33,685 nucleotides of DNA from Chitinophagales bacterium (GTDB lineage Bacteria; Bacteroidota; Bacteroidia; Chitinophagales; CAIODY01). The stretch covers positions 1 through 33,685 of the forward strand of contig JAPJNH010000029.1 in assembly GCA_026461075.1 (NCBI GenBank), given 5' to 3'. A program made the position numbers and the translations under genes. The notes beneath the pieces are model-generated. The model did no database searches, was not told where the DNA came from, and worked only from the letters and a program-made list of their open reading frames with translations. This document shows, piece after piece, positions 16,040-23,767 of this stretch (position 1 is the first letter of the stretch; every line of letters starts with the position of its first letter).

Positions 16040-17754
16040 TAGTTCGATTTGACGAATTTATAGCGTAGTTGATTGATTTGAAGAATGTAAATACCTTCCT
16101 TAAGGGATGCAGTGTTCAAGGTCGTTGGATTGATTTTTTCTAATGGAATCTCTTCACCCAAAATATTCCAACAATGTATTTGATCTGTATTCTTCAAAGA
16201 ATGTTTAAGGGACAAGTAGTCGTGACATGGGTTGGGGAAAAGGATTCCTTCTTGCATTAATTGATCACCAATTCCCATATGCATCGTAGTGTCTAGTACG
16301 ACGAAACTGCCCATCATACCATCGTCTTCGTGATGTAAGAGATGACAATGATACATATACGGTACCATCGGATCTGCGAAGTCTTCGAACTTAGTAACAA
16401 ACGTTAAAGAGTCGCCTGGCATCACCAATACAACATCTTTTCTACCTTGATAGTCGATCGGAATAGTTGTATTCTGATTGATAGAATGAACATAAAAATG
16501 CATGTCGTGTACGTGAAAAGGATGTGCAATCATCGTGCGATTGACAATGCTCCACGTTTCGGTCGTGTTTAGGTAAACCGTATCATTGATATGCATTTCG
16601 TTATAGCTCGTATCATTGATGTGAAAGGGTCCCATCACCATCGTCGCAGGCATACTGTCGATGGGTGTAAACACTAAATCACGGTGCACCGTTGCATTAA
16701 CGGCAAGAAATGGGATATCGGAGGCTAGGTTATTGGGTATACTTAAAATTGCGCCTGGGGTTGGTGCAGTTACAGTTAAATTAAGTAATGTATAATCAGC
16801 ACCATTCAGCGGATTCAAATCATAATCCATTATCGAAGCCATTCCTGTGCCAATACTATCAGCACCTTTGATACCTTTTGGAATTTCGCTACCATAGCAC
16901 ATCAATTGAATCGATTGACCTTGTTTGTTGCTCGCGTCCAAAATCATTTCTACCCGTTCTCCGTTAGAGATCATGATTCTTGTGCATTTGTACAGATGAT
17001 TTAATAAACCATTATCAGTTCCAATTACTGTCATGGAATCGCCAGTAGACAGACCAACATAGAATGTTCTATTTGATGATCCATTTAACAAACGAAAACG
17101 AACCATCTGCGCAGGGATATTCAAGGTAGCTCGAGGAGTGCCGTTGACCATCACCAATGTATCTAATTCAGTAGAGATAGCGGCTTGATATAAAACATCA
17201 AATGCTTTTGTTTGAAGAATAATTGGAAAATCATCAATACCATATTTACGAGGTAGATTCAAAGCAAGTTCTTGACTATCACGAACAATAATCATTCCCG
17301 CCAAGCCTTTACTTACTTGCAAATCGGTTGTATGCGCACCGTGTGGATGATACCAACAAGTCGCAGCCGGGTTCATTACTTTAAATGCGGCTGTCCAACT
17401 TTGATTCGGGTAGATGATACTGTGAGGACCGCCATCATCCATAGATGGCACGTGCATCCCATGCCAATGCATGGTGGTTGGTGCATTGATCTTATTATGG
17501 ACGGTCAATGCTACTTGATCGCCTTTCCAAAGTTCTATGGTTGGCGCCAAGAAATTACCATTCACCCCATAGGTTGGTGTTGTTTGTCCTGCCACCCAAT
17601 TCGCTGTTCCATTTTGTACGTTCAAATTAAAATTCTTCCCGCTTAATAATGGCGGGATGAATAAATTGTTTTGCGCATTTACAATTTGGAAAATCGAAAT
17701 GATTAGGAGGACAATTGTAGCTAACAATTGTTTCATCGAATTTCGAAAGTGCAT
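16039..17754 (-). CDS. Multicopper oxidase with T9SS sorting domain
   Basis: A laccase/bilirubin-oxidase/CueO-like enzyme oxidising a substrate with reduction of oxygen to water. Counting from the ATG at 17754 it is 571 aa with a signal peptide (IFQIVNAQ, cut near 28). All four copper motifs are present: HWHG at 96-99, HPH at 136-138, HPFHVH at 411-416, and HCH...H....M with Cys470, His475 and axial Met480. It is therefore likely active with type 1, 2 and 3 coppers. The last 75 or so residues (ILFPNPCHDYLSLK onward) form a type A T9SS sorting domain, implying export across the outer membrane. The frame is open to 17844, but that overlaps the upstream gene; ATG 17754 is one base after its TAA, and ATG 17736 is an alternative. 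Confidence 0.94.
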   Translation of the reverse strand: MHFRNSMKQLLATIVLLIISIFQIVNAQNNLFIPPLLSGKNFNLNVQNGTANWVAGQTTPTYGVNGNFLAPTIELWKGDQVALTVHNKINAPTTMHWHGMHVPSMDDGGPHSIIYPNQSWTAAFKVMNPAATCWYHPHGAHTTDLQVSKGLAGMIIVRDSQELALNLPRKYGIDDFPIILQTKAFDVLYQAAISTELDTLVMVNGTPRATLNIPAQMVRFRLLNGSSNRTFYVGLSTGDSMTVIGTDNGLLNHLYKCTRIMISNGERVEMILDASNKQGQSIQLMCYGSEIPKGIKGADSIGTGMASIMDYDLNPLNGADYTLLNLTVTAPTPGAILSIPNNLASDIPFLAVNATVHRDLVFTPIDSMPATMVMGPFHINDTSYNEMHINDTVYLNTTETWSIVNRTMIAHPFHVHDMHFYVHSINQNTTIPIDYQGRKDVVLVMPGDSLTFVTKFEDFADPMVPYMYHCHLLHHEDDGMMGSFVVLDTTMHMGIGDQLMQEGILFPNPCHDYLSLKHSLKNTDQIHCWNILGEEIPLEKINPTTLNTASLKEGIYILQINQLRYKFVKSN

Positions 17755-17755
17755 A

Positions 17756-18496
17756 TTATTGAATGCTGATGGTTTGTGTGCTTGTCTTGTTGGATTGACG
17801 TAGACGAACAACATAATTGCCCTTATTCCAAAGGTGTGTATCAATATTTAGAACTGGACTTGCGTTATGATCTGCAAATAGTAAACGACCATTCATGTCG
17901 AAAATTTCAAGACTCGTATAGGTCGAGTTTTCAATTTTGATTTGGATGAAATCATTCGCCGGATTTGGGGAGATACTCATCGCTGCGTTTTCAATTGCCT
18001 CAACGCCATTACTTTTAAATAGATTGCGCACAGCAGTACCTGCAGCAGCAGTATCAATGTATCCAAGAGAATTGTAACATAAGGTATGATTGTTACCGCC
18101 AATAACTGCTACGGTAGGCATTCCGAATCCGCCATATTGTGCTACTAAGGTTGCACCAGAATCGAATGCAGGACAAGAGAAATTATTACTTGCTTGCCAG
18201 TTGACCATGGTCGCACATGTATAAGAATTCGTATACGCTAACTGGTAAAAACGAAAGCTCTTATTTGGGAATTCACTTTGCAAACGTGCAATCGCAGATT
18301 CGATTTTATGACCAACGTTCGCACAAGTGGTGCAGGTCATGACGAATTCTAAAAAGACAATCGTATCATTGTTTACTTCGCTAAACAAATGATGTGTTGT
18401 GCCTGAGCAGTCTGTTTTAGTAAAGTCATTAGCGGTTTGAGAAAAGGAATAAGTAGAAAGTAAAGTAAGGCAAAGTGCCAAGAAGATTTTTTTCAT
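17756..18496 (-). CDS. Exported thioredoxin-like protein with T9SS sorting domain
   Basis: A 246-aa protein from the ATG at 18496, chosen because it starts a clear signal peptide (MKKIFLALCL ... STYSFSQ, cut near 20). The frame is open to 18598, but the extra residues are not signal-like. The middle has a thioredoxin-type fold: IVFLEFVMTCTTC with Cys55 and Cys58, and GGFGMPTVAVIGG with the expected cis-Pro near 127. Further cysteines occur at 30, 94, 108 and 140. From about 173 (MSISPNPANDFIQIK) it has a type A T9SS sorting domain. It is probably a cell-surface thiol or metal-binding protein. The multicopper oxidase starts one base after its stop, so the two are coupled. An SCO1-like copper role is possible but not shown. 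Confidence 0.85.
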   Translation of the reverse strand: MKKIFLALCLTLLSTYSFSQTANDFTKTDCSGTTHHLFSEVNNDTIVFLEFVMTCTTCANVGHKIESAIARLQSEFPNKSFRFYQLAYTNSYTCATMVNWQASNNFSCPAFDSGATLVAQYGGFGMPTVAVIGGNNHTLCYNSLGYIDTAAAGTAVRNLFKSNGVEAIENAAMSISPNPANDFIQIKIENSTYTSLEIFDMNGRLLFADHNASPVLNIDTHLWNKGNYVVRLRQSNKTSTQTISIQ

Positions 18497-18563
18497 TGTA
18501 AAGTTTTTAGATAATTTAAAATAAAGGAGGTCCATAAGGACTAAAACTGTTCGTCCTTTTATT

Positions 18564-18953
18564 CTAAATTCTAAAAACATTGGTTTGCGACCGGACATCT
18601 AACGGAGGCCTAATTTTCAGAGGGATTCCTTTTTGATAATTATGGATTGTTGGCTCCTCTTTGAAATTGTGACTCGAGAAATGCAGTAGGTGATTATCTA
18701 AAACTCGACTAGCGTTGTTTTCTGCTAATGCAAGCTGTGAAGAATGTGCGTGTGCCGTTTCAATTTTAATCCAAGTAGAGTGATCATGGCAACAATCATC
18801 CATCTCTACTTCTCCGCAACAATCTATTTCGCTCGGTTTAATGAATAGACCTACCAAACTAAGTTTACTTCCGCAAAAATGCAGATTTAACATAACCCCA
18901 CTGAAGGAAGCAATGTAAAGGCTAAGTAGTAAAATCGGGACTATTCTTTTCAC
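18564..18953 (-). CDS. HYC_CC_PP-like small Cys-rich exported protein
   Basis: A 129-aa protein if the GTG at 18953 is used (VKRIVPILLLSLYIASFSGV), which gives an N-terminal signal or anchor segment. It then has LHFCGSKL (25-27 HFC), DCCG (45-46), DDCCHDH (54-55) and RPPL (115-118). This order matches the Bacteroidota family named for HYC, CC and PP motifs, here with Phe for Tyr. The middle is rich in His (TAHAHSSQ, DNHLLHFSSHN), so metal binding, perhaps copper, is plausible. The frame is open to an ATG at 19022, but that start would abut the divergent gene and add 23 unlikely residues. It leads the operon-like run ending in the multicopper oxidase and cupin, 67 bp before the thioredoxin-like gene. 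Confidence 0.75.
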   Translation of the reverse strand: MKRIVPILLLSLYIASFSGVMLNLHFCGSKLSLVGLFIKPSEIDCCGEVEMDDCCHDHSTWIKIETAHAHSSQLALAENNASRVLDNHLLHFSSHNFKEEPTIHNYQKGIPLKIRPPLDVRSQTNVFRI

Positions 18954-18984
18954 CTTACTAAAATAAACGTTTAAAAACGAAATA

Positions 18985-18992
18985 CAAAGCAA
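18985..18992 (-). promoter_or_regulatory. Candidate -7 element (TTGCTTTG) for the copper-oxidase operon
   Basis: Seven of eight matches to TAnnTTTG, between the divergent starts at 18953 and 19023. It predicts a leader of about 25 nt before the GTG start, and so supports that start over the ATG at 19022. No clear -33 motif. Confidence 0.35.
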
Positions 18993-19022
18993 TTGGGGTC
19001 TGGGCTTCTGCGTTATTAGCAT

Positions 19023-20924
19023 ATGTTGAAGTTTTTCGCCTTTATTCTGTTACTAGCTTACTCATTTTTAGGTTATCCCCAAGATCTATCTGAAAATGGG
19101 TTTTACGGCGAAACTTTTGAAGGGCTAGAATATCCTATTGCTACTCAAGAAGCTAAATATGATTTGAATAATCTCGATTTAAATACCTTGTTGATCTGTT
19201 CATTTTTGAACTCGCAGGATGCATCACGCTTATTAGAACATAAAAATCGATTTGGAGAGTGGCGTTGTGTAGAAGAATTGCAATCTTGTACTTTTTTGCG
19301 AAGTGGACAAATGGATAGCTTGCGGAGCATGGTATTTGTTGCCATGAACTATTTTCCAAGCAGCAAACTGGCCAATAAATGCCAAGCCTATTTAGCATGC
19401 AGATATTTGCAGAAAGAGTCGTTTGCTTTACAGCAACTCCCCGACCTATTGGCTATTCGAACACAATTCAAATTTCAGTTCGATGAGTTGAAATCTTTTA
19501 ATTTCTCTGCAGAGAGAGATGCAGGCGAAGCATGGATTTATAAGAAGAGTCCACATCCGTTTGATTACTGTGTCTGTACTTTTAGCGGACTTAACAAATC
19601 CTCATCCATACGATATTTCGTCGGCGACTATGAGGTGTTATTTGGTTATGGATTAGGTCTTTATCAAGGCTATCTTTTGTCGAGTCGAAATGCATGGAAT
19701 GGTATACAAGCTTCGGCACAACTTTTTAAAGCGCATACTAGTATGCGTGAGAATGGCTACTGTGAGGGACTTGCAATCGAATGGAATCGAAAGAACTTGA
19801 CAGTCGGCGCTTTTATGTCGTATCGAAAATTGGATAATAGCGCTCCGAAAGCAATAATTAGTTTATCACAGGTTTCTCAATCGAGTGGCTTGCATGTCAC
19901 CACTGCGAGTAGAGAAGCGCGGCAGAGTATTCCTTTTTATCAGTGCGGCATTGAATCTAAATGGACTCATAAAAATGGGGCCATAGCTACTTACTTGCTT
20001 GCACATGTATTGCCCACGCATCCATTATCCATTGATGAACGATTGTATGATTTTTCCTGGTCGACCCCTTTTCTGCAGGCTGGTCTATGCGCACACTATA
20101 CTATTCGTAATACCTATCTGCAAGCAGAAGCAGTTTTAGATAATCAGAAGAATTTCAAGTATCAAATCAAACTGATACATCCCTTTTATGGTGGTGATTT
20201 GTATTGCGGGTTAGATGATAATCGACTACAATTCTTTAATTGGGGTACAGTCCCAGGTGCCTTGAATGAAGGCGCAAGGAGTTGGAATATCAATTGGCAA
20301 TCGCCTTTGTTTTTACGTGCCTCGAAAGTAAATATTGGCTTCTTTCAAATGCGGAATAGTTACTTCAAAAAGGATCAGTTAGCGGAGCAAGGGGTGCTAC
20401 AGTTTCGCTGTGAACATGCTTTGACGAAGAAGCAAGTTTTGATTTTTACGTGGCAGGAACGATGGGATAATGGTGTATGGGAATCTAGTGGCGAACATTT
20501 TTCAAAACGAATGGATAATCACAAACGCCTATTTGCTATCGGAGCGAAGAGTGAGGAAGTCGGACTAGGATCCTTTTCATGGCTTGTGCAAATGTCGATT
20601 GGAAAGGATAATCGCATGAACGGTTTATTGTCGAGTTGCAAACAAAAATTCCGGCTCCGTTACCTGCCTGGGACCTGGATCATTGATTGCCAGTTTTATC
20701 AAATAAAAGACTACGCTAATCGGATGTATCTAGTGCAAGCCGATTGGCCAGGCACGATGATACAGACAGCCTATTCCGGAGATGGTATCCGAGCACAAAT
20801 CAATTGGAAGTTCCCCATCCATAAAAACATAGACTTGTCCTGCTTTTTAGGGAATAAATGGCAATTTTCACCTGTAATCAGTCGATCTTTCTTCGGCTTA
20901 TTGGCATTGCAAATGCGGGTATAG
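19023..20924 (+). CDS. Helix-hairpin-helix protein with probable outer-membrane beta-barrel
   Basis: A 633-aa exported protein. A signal peptide (about 1-19, SFLGYPQ) is followed by a helix-hairpin-helix region at about 48-108 (LNNLDLNTLLICSFLN ... FGEWRCVEELQSCTFL) resembling the ComEA/tandem-HhH DNA-binding fold. From about 120 onward the sequence alternates polar and hydrophobic/aromatic residues in short strands separated by turns, as in outer-membrane barrels, and ends in a strand-like LLALQMRV. Bacteroidota encode related HhH proteins of this size; their function is not established. ComEA binds incoming DNA in the periplasm, so a role in DNA binding or uptake is conceivable but unproven. 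It stands alone, divergent from the multicopper-oxidase operon. Confidence 0.8.
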   Translation: MLKFFAFILLLAYSFLGYPQDLSENGFYGETFEGLEYPIATQEAKYDLNNLDLNTLLICSFLNSQDASRLLEHKNRFGEWRCVEELQSCTFLRSGQMDSLRSMVFVAMNYFPSSKLANKCQAYLACRYLQKESFALQQLPDLLAIRTQFKFQFDELKSFNFSAERDAGEAWIYKKSPHPFDYCVCTFSGLNKSSSIRYFVGDYEVLFGYGLGLYQGYLLSSRNAWNGIQASAQLFKAHTSMRENGYCEGLAIEWNRKNLTVGAFMSYRKLDNSAPKAIISLSQVSQSSGLHVTTASREARQSIPFYQCGIESKWTHKNGAIATYLLAHVLPTHPLSIDERLYDFSWSTPFLQAGLCAHYTIRNTYLQAEAVLDNQKNFKYQIKLIHPFYGGDLYCGLDDNRLQFFNWGTVPGALNEGARSWNINWQSPLFLRASKVNIGFFQMRNSYFKKDQLAEQGVLQFRCEHALTKKQVLIFTWQERWDNGVWESSGEHFSKRMDNHKRLFAIGAKSEEVGLGSFSWLVQMSIGKDNRMNGLLSSCKQKFRLRYLPGTWIIDCQFYQIKDYANRMYLVQADWPGTMIQTAYSGDGIRAQINWKFPIHKNIDLSCFLGNKWQFSPVISRSFFGLLALQMRV

Positions 20925-21075
20925 ACTGACTTTTTGTCAAGGCAAATCACCCCTTTGTCAGTGAATTTGACCATAATCTGCCAAAATAACCCACAAATAG
21001 GGGGTAATGGGCGGTGGCACAAAGATTGATTGTAAGTGATTCAGAAAAAATTTACACTCAATAAAATTTAGAACA

Positions 21076-22986
21076 ATGGGAAAAATTATTGGAATTGACT
21101 TAGGTACTACCAACAGTTGCGTTTCTGTAATGGAAGGTAACGAACCGGTAGTTATTGCAAATGATGAAGGTCGTCGTACTACGCCTTCCGTTATTGGCTT
21201 CTTGGCTAATGGCGAACGTAAAGTAGGTGATCCTGCTAAGCGTCAAAGTATTACAAACCCAACGAACACCGTTTACTCTGTGAAGCGTTTCATGGGTGCT
21301 CGTTTCTCTGATTCTAAAGCAGAAGCAGCGAAAATGCCTTATAAAGTGGTAAGTGGTGATAGCGATAGTGTACGTGTTGAAATTGGCGATCGTAAATATT
21401 CTCCGCAAGAGATTTCAGCAATCGTTCTTCAAAAAATGAAGAAAACGGCTGAAGATTATTTAGGAACTACCGTGACTGAAGCAGTTATTACGGTTCCTGC
21501 TTACTTCAACGATGCACAACGTAACGCTACGAAAGAAGCGGGTGAAATCGCTGGTTTGAAAGTAATGCGTATTATCAACGAACCAACTGCAGCTGCCTTA
21601 GCGTATGGCTTGGATAAGACAGATCGTGAAATGAAAATCGCGGTATTCGACCTTGGTGGTGGTACTTTCGATATTTCTATCTTGGATTTAGGAGATGGCG
21701 TTTTTGAAGTTAAATCTACTAATGGTGATACACACTTAGGTGGTGACGACTTCGACCAAGTGATCATCAACTGGTTGGCTACTGAGTTCTTGAACGAAGA
21801 GCGTATCGACTTGCGTAAAGACCCAATGGCTTTACAACGTTTGAAAGAAGCTGCTGAAAAAGCAAAGATTGAATTATCTAACTCTTCTGAAACTGAAATC
21901 AATTTGCCTTATGTAACAGCTGTAGATGGCGTTCCTAAGCACTTGGTAAAGCGTTTGTCTCGTGCGAAGTTCGAGCAATTAGCAGATGATTTGTTCAACC
22001 GTATGTTGGAACCTTGTCGTAACGCATTGAAAGATGCAGGTTATACAACTAATGATATCAATGAAGTAATCTTAGTGGGTGGTTCTACACGTATCCCTAA
22101 GGTACAAGAGATGGTAGAGAAATTCTTCGGACGTAAGCCTAGTAAGGGTGTTAATCCGGATGAGGTGGTTGCTATCGGAGCTGCGATTCAAGGGGGTGTA
22201 TTGACGGGTGAAGTGAAAGATGTGTTGTTGTTAGACGTTACACCGCTTTCATTAGGTATCGAAACAATGGGAGGTGTGTTTACGAAGTTGATCGAAGCAA
22301 ATACTACGATTCCTACTCGTAAGTCGCAAGTGTTCTCTACAGCTGCGGATTCTCAACCGAGCGTTGAAATTCATGTGTTGCAAGGAGAGCGCCCAATGGC
22401 TAAGGATAACCGTTCATTAGGACGTTTCCACTTAGATGGTATTCCGCCAGCACCACGTGGTGTTCCGCAAATTGAAGTTACTTTCGATATCGATGCAAAT
22501 GGCATCATGAGTATCAGTGCTTTGGATAAAGGAACAAACAAGTCGCAATCAATTCGTATCGAGTCTTCAACTGGTTTAAGCAAAGAAGAAGTAGAACGTA
22601 TGAAGAACGAGGCGAAGATGAACGAAGAAAACGACAAGAAAGAACGTGAACGCGTAGAGAAAATGAACGAAGCGGACAGTCATATCTTCCAAACTGAAAA
22701 GCAATTGAAGGATTATGGTGAGAAGTTGAGTGCGGATAAGAAAGCTACTATCGAAACTGCTTTGAATGAATTGAAAGAAGCGCATAAAGCGGCTGATCTC
22801 GACGCTATCGAAGTGAAGTTGAAAGCATTGAATGATGCTTGGATGGCTGCCTCTGAAGAATTATACAAAGCAATGAACGAACAACAACAAGCAGAAGGTG
22901 GCGCAGCAAATGCGGGTGCTGAAAATGCCGCTGGTGGTGATAATGTTCAGGATGTAGAATTTGAAGAAGTGAAAGACGATAAATAG
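21076..22986 (+). CDS. dnaK: Chaperone DnaK (Hsp70)
   Basis: ATP-dependent cytosolic chaperone working with DnaJ and GrpE. At 636 aa it is of normal length. The nucleotide-binding domain starts with GIDLGTTNS (6-14) and contains [29 protein letters not shown], the phosphate loop [14 protein letters not shown], and [11 protein letters not shown]. The conserved interdomain linker region reads [16 protein letters not shown]. The substrate-binding domain and helical lid follow, and the tail ends in [13 protein letters not shown], the usual acidic EEVK-type end. Neither dnaJ nor grpE is adjacent. The 151 bp upstream hold no CIRCE element; a sequence resembling a sigma-54 promoter there is noted separately. 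A strong terminator follows. Confidence 0.99.
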   Translation: MGKIIGIDLGTTNSCVSVMEGNEPVVIANDEGRRTTPSVIGFLANGERKVGDPAKRQSITNPTNTVYSVKRFMGARFSDSKAEAAKMPYKVVSGDSDSVRVEIGDRKYSPQEISAIVLQKMKKTAEDYLGTTVTEAVITVPAYFNDAQRNATKEAGEIAGLKVMRIINEPTAAALAYGLDKTDREMKIAVFDLGGGTFDISILDLGDGVFEVKSTNGDTHLGGDDFDQVIINWLATEFLNEERIDLRKDPMALQRLKEAAEKAKIELSNSSETEINLPYVTAVDGVPKHLVKRLSRAKFEQLADDLFNRMLEPCRNALKDAGYTTNDINEVILVGGSTRIPKVQEMVEKFFGRKPSKGVNPDEVVAIGAAIQGGVLTGEVKDVLLLDVTPLSLGIETMGGVFTKLIEANTTIPTRKSQVFSTAADSQPSVEIHVLQGERPMAKDNRSLGRFHLDGIPPAPRGVPQIEVTFDIDANGIMSISALDKGTNKSQSIRIESSTGLSKEEVERMKNEAKMNEENDKKERERVEKMNEADSHIFQTEKQLKDYGEKLSADKKATIETALNELKEAHKAADLDAIEVKLKALNDAWMAASEELYKAMNEQQQAEGGAANAGAENAAGGDNVQDVEFEEVKDDK

Positions 22987-23018
22987 TTTTAGTTTAATTT
23001 AGTTTTAGTGGTTTGTAA

Positions 23019-23048
23019 GGGCTTTCGAGGAATCGAAGGCCCTTTTTT
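23019..23048 (+). terminator. dnaK rho-independent terminator
   Basis: A 10-bp stem with one G-U pair (GGGCTTTCGA at 23019-23028, TCGAAGGCCC at 23033-23042), a GGAA loop and six T's. It lies 32 bp after the dnaK stop and is the first half of a duplicated segment (see repeats). Confidence 0.9.
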
Positions 23049-23068
23049 GTTTTAATTCATTATATTAG
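23019..23068 (+). repeat. Copy A of duplicated terminator segment
   Basis: Fifty bp from the terminator stem through TATATTAG. It aligns to 23678-23728 with five mismatches and one single-base gap over 51 columns. The two copies are offset by about 659 bp and bracket the 186-aa gene. Confidence 0.85.
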
Positions 23069-23090
23069 TATTGAGTGAAATTTATATAAA

Positions 23091-23651
23091 ATGAATACAA
23101 ACAAAAAGGTAAATACCTCCATCTTAAGTGCAGCAAGTACTTTTGTCTTATTAAAATTATCTAAAAATAAGATAGATCCCTTTACGCGCGCTTTCTTAGG
23201 CACAAGTTTAGGAATTTGTACCGCTGCACTTGGTTCAATGACGGAAAATCAGTTAGTCAAAACAATTGGTATCGGCATTGCTCTTGGCGGAGCATTAACT
23301 TTGGAAGAGATAGTTAGGTTGAAAGGCGCAAAGATTGTTTCTAATAACTTTGGAGGTAACCTTTACACCTTGCATGAAACAGAAGGTGTTAAGAAATTAG
23401 CCCCTGGGACAGTCCCAAATTATCGAGTGGATGGTGTGACGCTTCCAGGCTTAAACGGAGTTTTTAAGGCACATGATGGCGTTTATTTCGAAATATTATC
23501 CAATGGGATGATACAGCCGAACTCAATTGCAGGAAACCTTATTAACTCAGTTAAAGCCGGATTTCAATCTAAAGCTTGGGCTGAAGAACAAGCCAGAAAG
23601 GGAGATTCACGATGGCTTGAATTGTATAATGCAGGCCAACAAGATAATTAA
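23091..23651 (+). CDS. Unknown 186-aa protein with N-terminal membrane segments
   Basis: Not recognised. The N-terminal half has two or three hydrophobic stretches (about 11-25, 33-52 and 56-76, the last two Gly/Ala-rich: FLGTSLGICTAALGS and IGIGIALGGALTL). The C-terminal half is soluble and includes VDGVTLPGLNGVFKAHDGVYFEIL and a helical, charged tail (SKAWAEEQARKGDSRWLELYNAG). There is no cleavable signal. Start codon and coding bias look normal; a TATATTAG sequence precedes the gene. It lies between dnaK and the nucleoside transporter gene and is bracketed by two near-identical terminator segments, so it may be a later insertion or may have arisen with a local duplication. Function unknown. 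Confidence 0.75.
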   Translation: MNTNKKVNTSILSAASTFVLLKLSKNKIDPFTRAFLGTSLGICTAALGSMTENQLVKTIGIGIALGGALTLEEIVRLKGAKIVSNNFGGNLYTLHETEGVKKLAPGTVPNYRVDGVTLPGLNGVFKAHDGVYFEILSNGMIQPNSIAGNLINSVKAGFQSKAWAEEQARKGDSRWLELYNAGQQDN

Positions 23652-23677
23652 TAATAAAACTGACTTTATCCAACACT

Positions 23678-23706
23678 GGGCCTTCCGAGGAATCGAAGTC
23701 CCTTTT
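23678..23706 (+). terminator. Terminator-like hairpin after the 186-aa gene
   Basis: Related to the dnaK terminator: GGGCCTTCCGA (23678-23688), a short loop, TCGAAGTCCC, then TTTTAT. The stem has a bulged C and one unpaired position, so it is weaker than the dnaK copy. Confidence 0.65.
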
Positions 23707-23728
23707 ATGTTTTATTTGATTATATTAG
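23678..23728 (+). repeat. Copy B of duplicated terminator segment
   Basis: Fifty-one bp matching copy A at 23019-23068 (45 of 51 columns), running from the hairpin through GTTTTA and TATATTAG. It precedes the nucleoside transporter gene by 39 bp, so its distal part may carry promoter signals. Confidence 0.85.
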
Positions 23729-23767
23729 CAAACAATCTTTTAATAATTATTTAATAACCTCTACACC

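Noticed and set aside
19020-19025. Shared CATATG giving divergent ATG starts for the HYC_CC_PP-like gene (19022) and the HhH gene (19023)
   Set aside because: The minus-strand ATG would add 23 non-signal residues. A GTG at 18953 starts directly at the signal segment and lies downstream of a -7-like element.
21036-21075. CIRCE (HrcA) operator before dnaK
   Set aside because: The sequence TTTACACTCAATAAAATTT only loosely recalls one CIRCE arm; the second arm GAGTGCTAA is absent.
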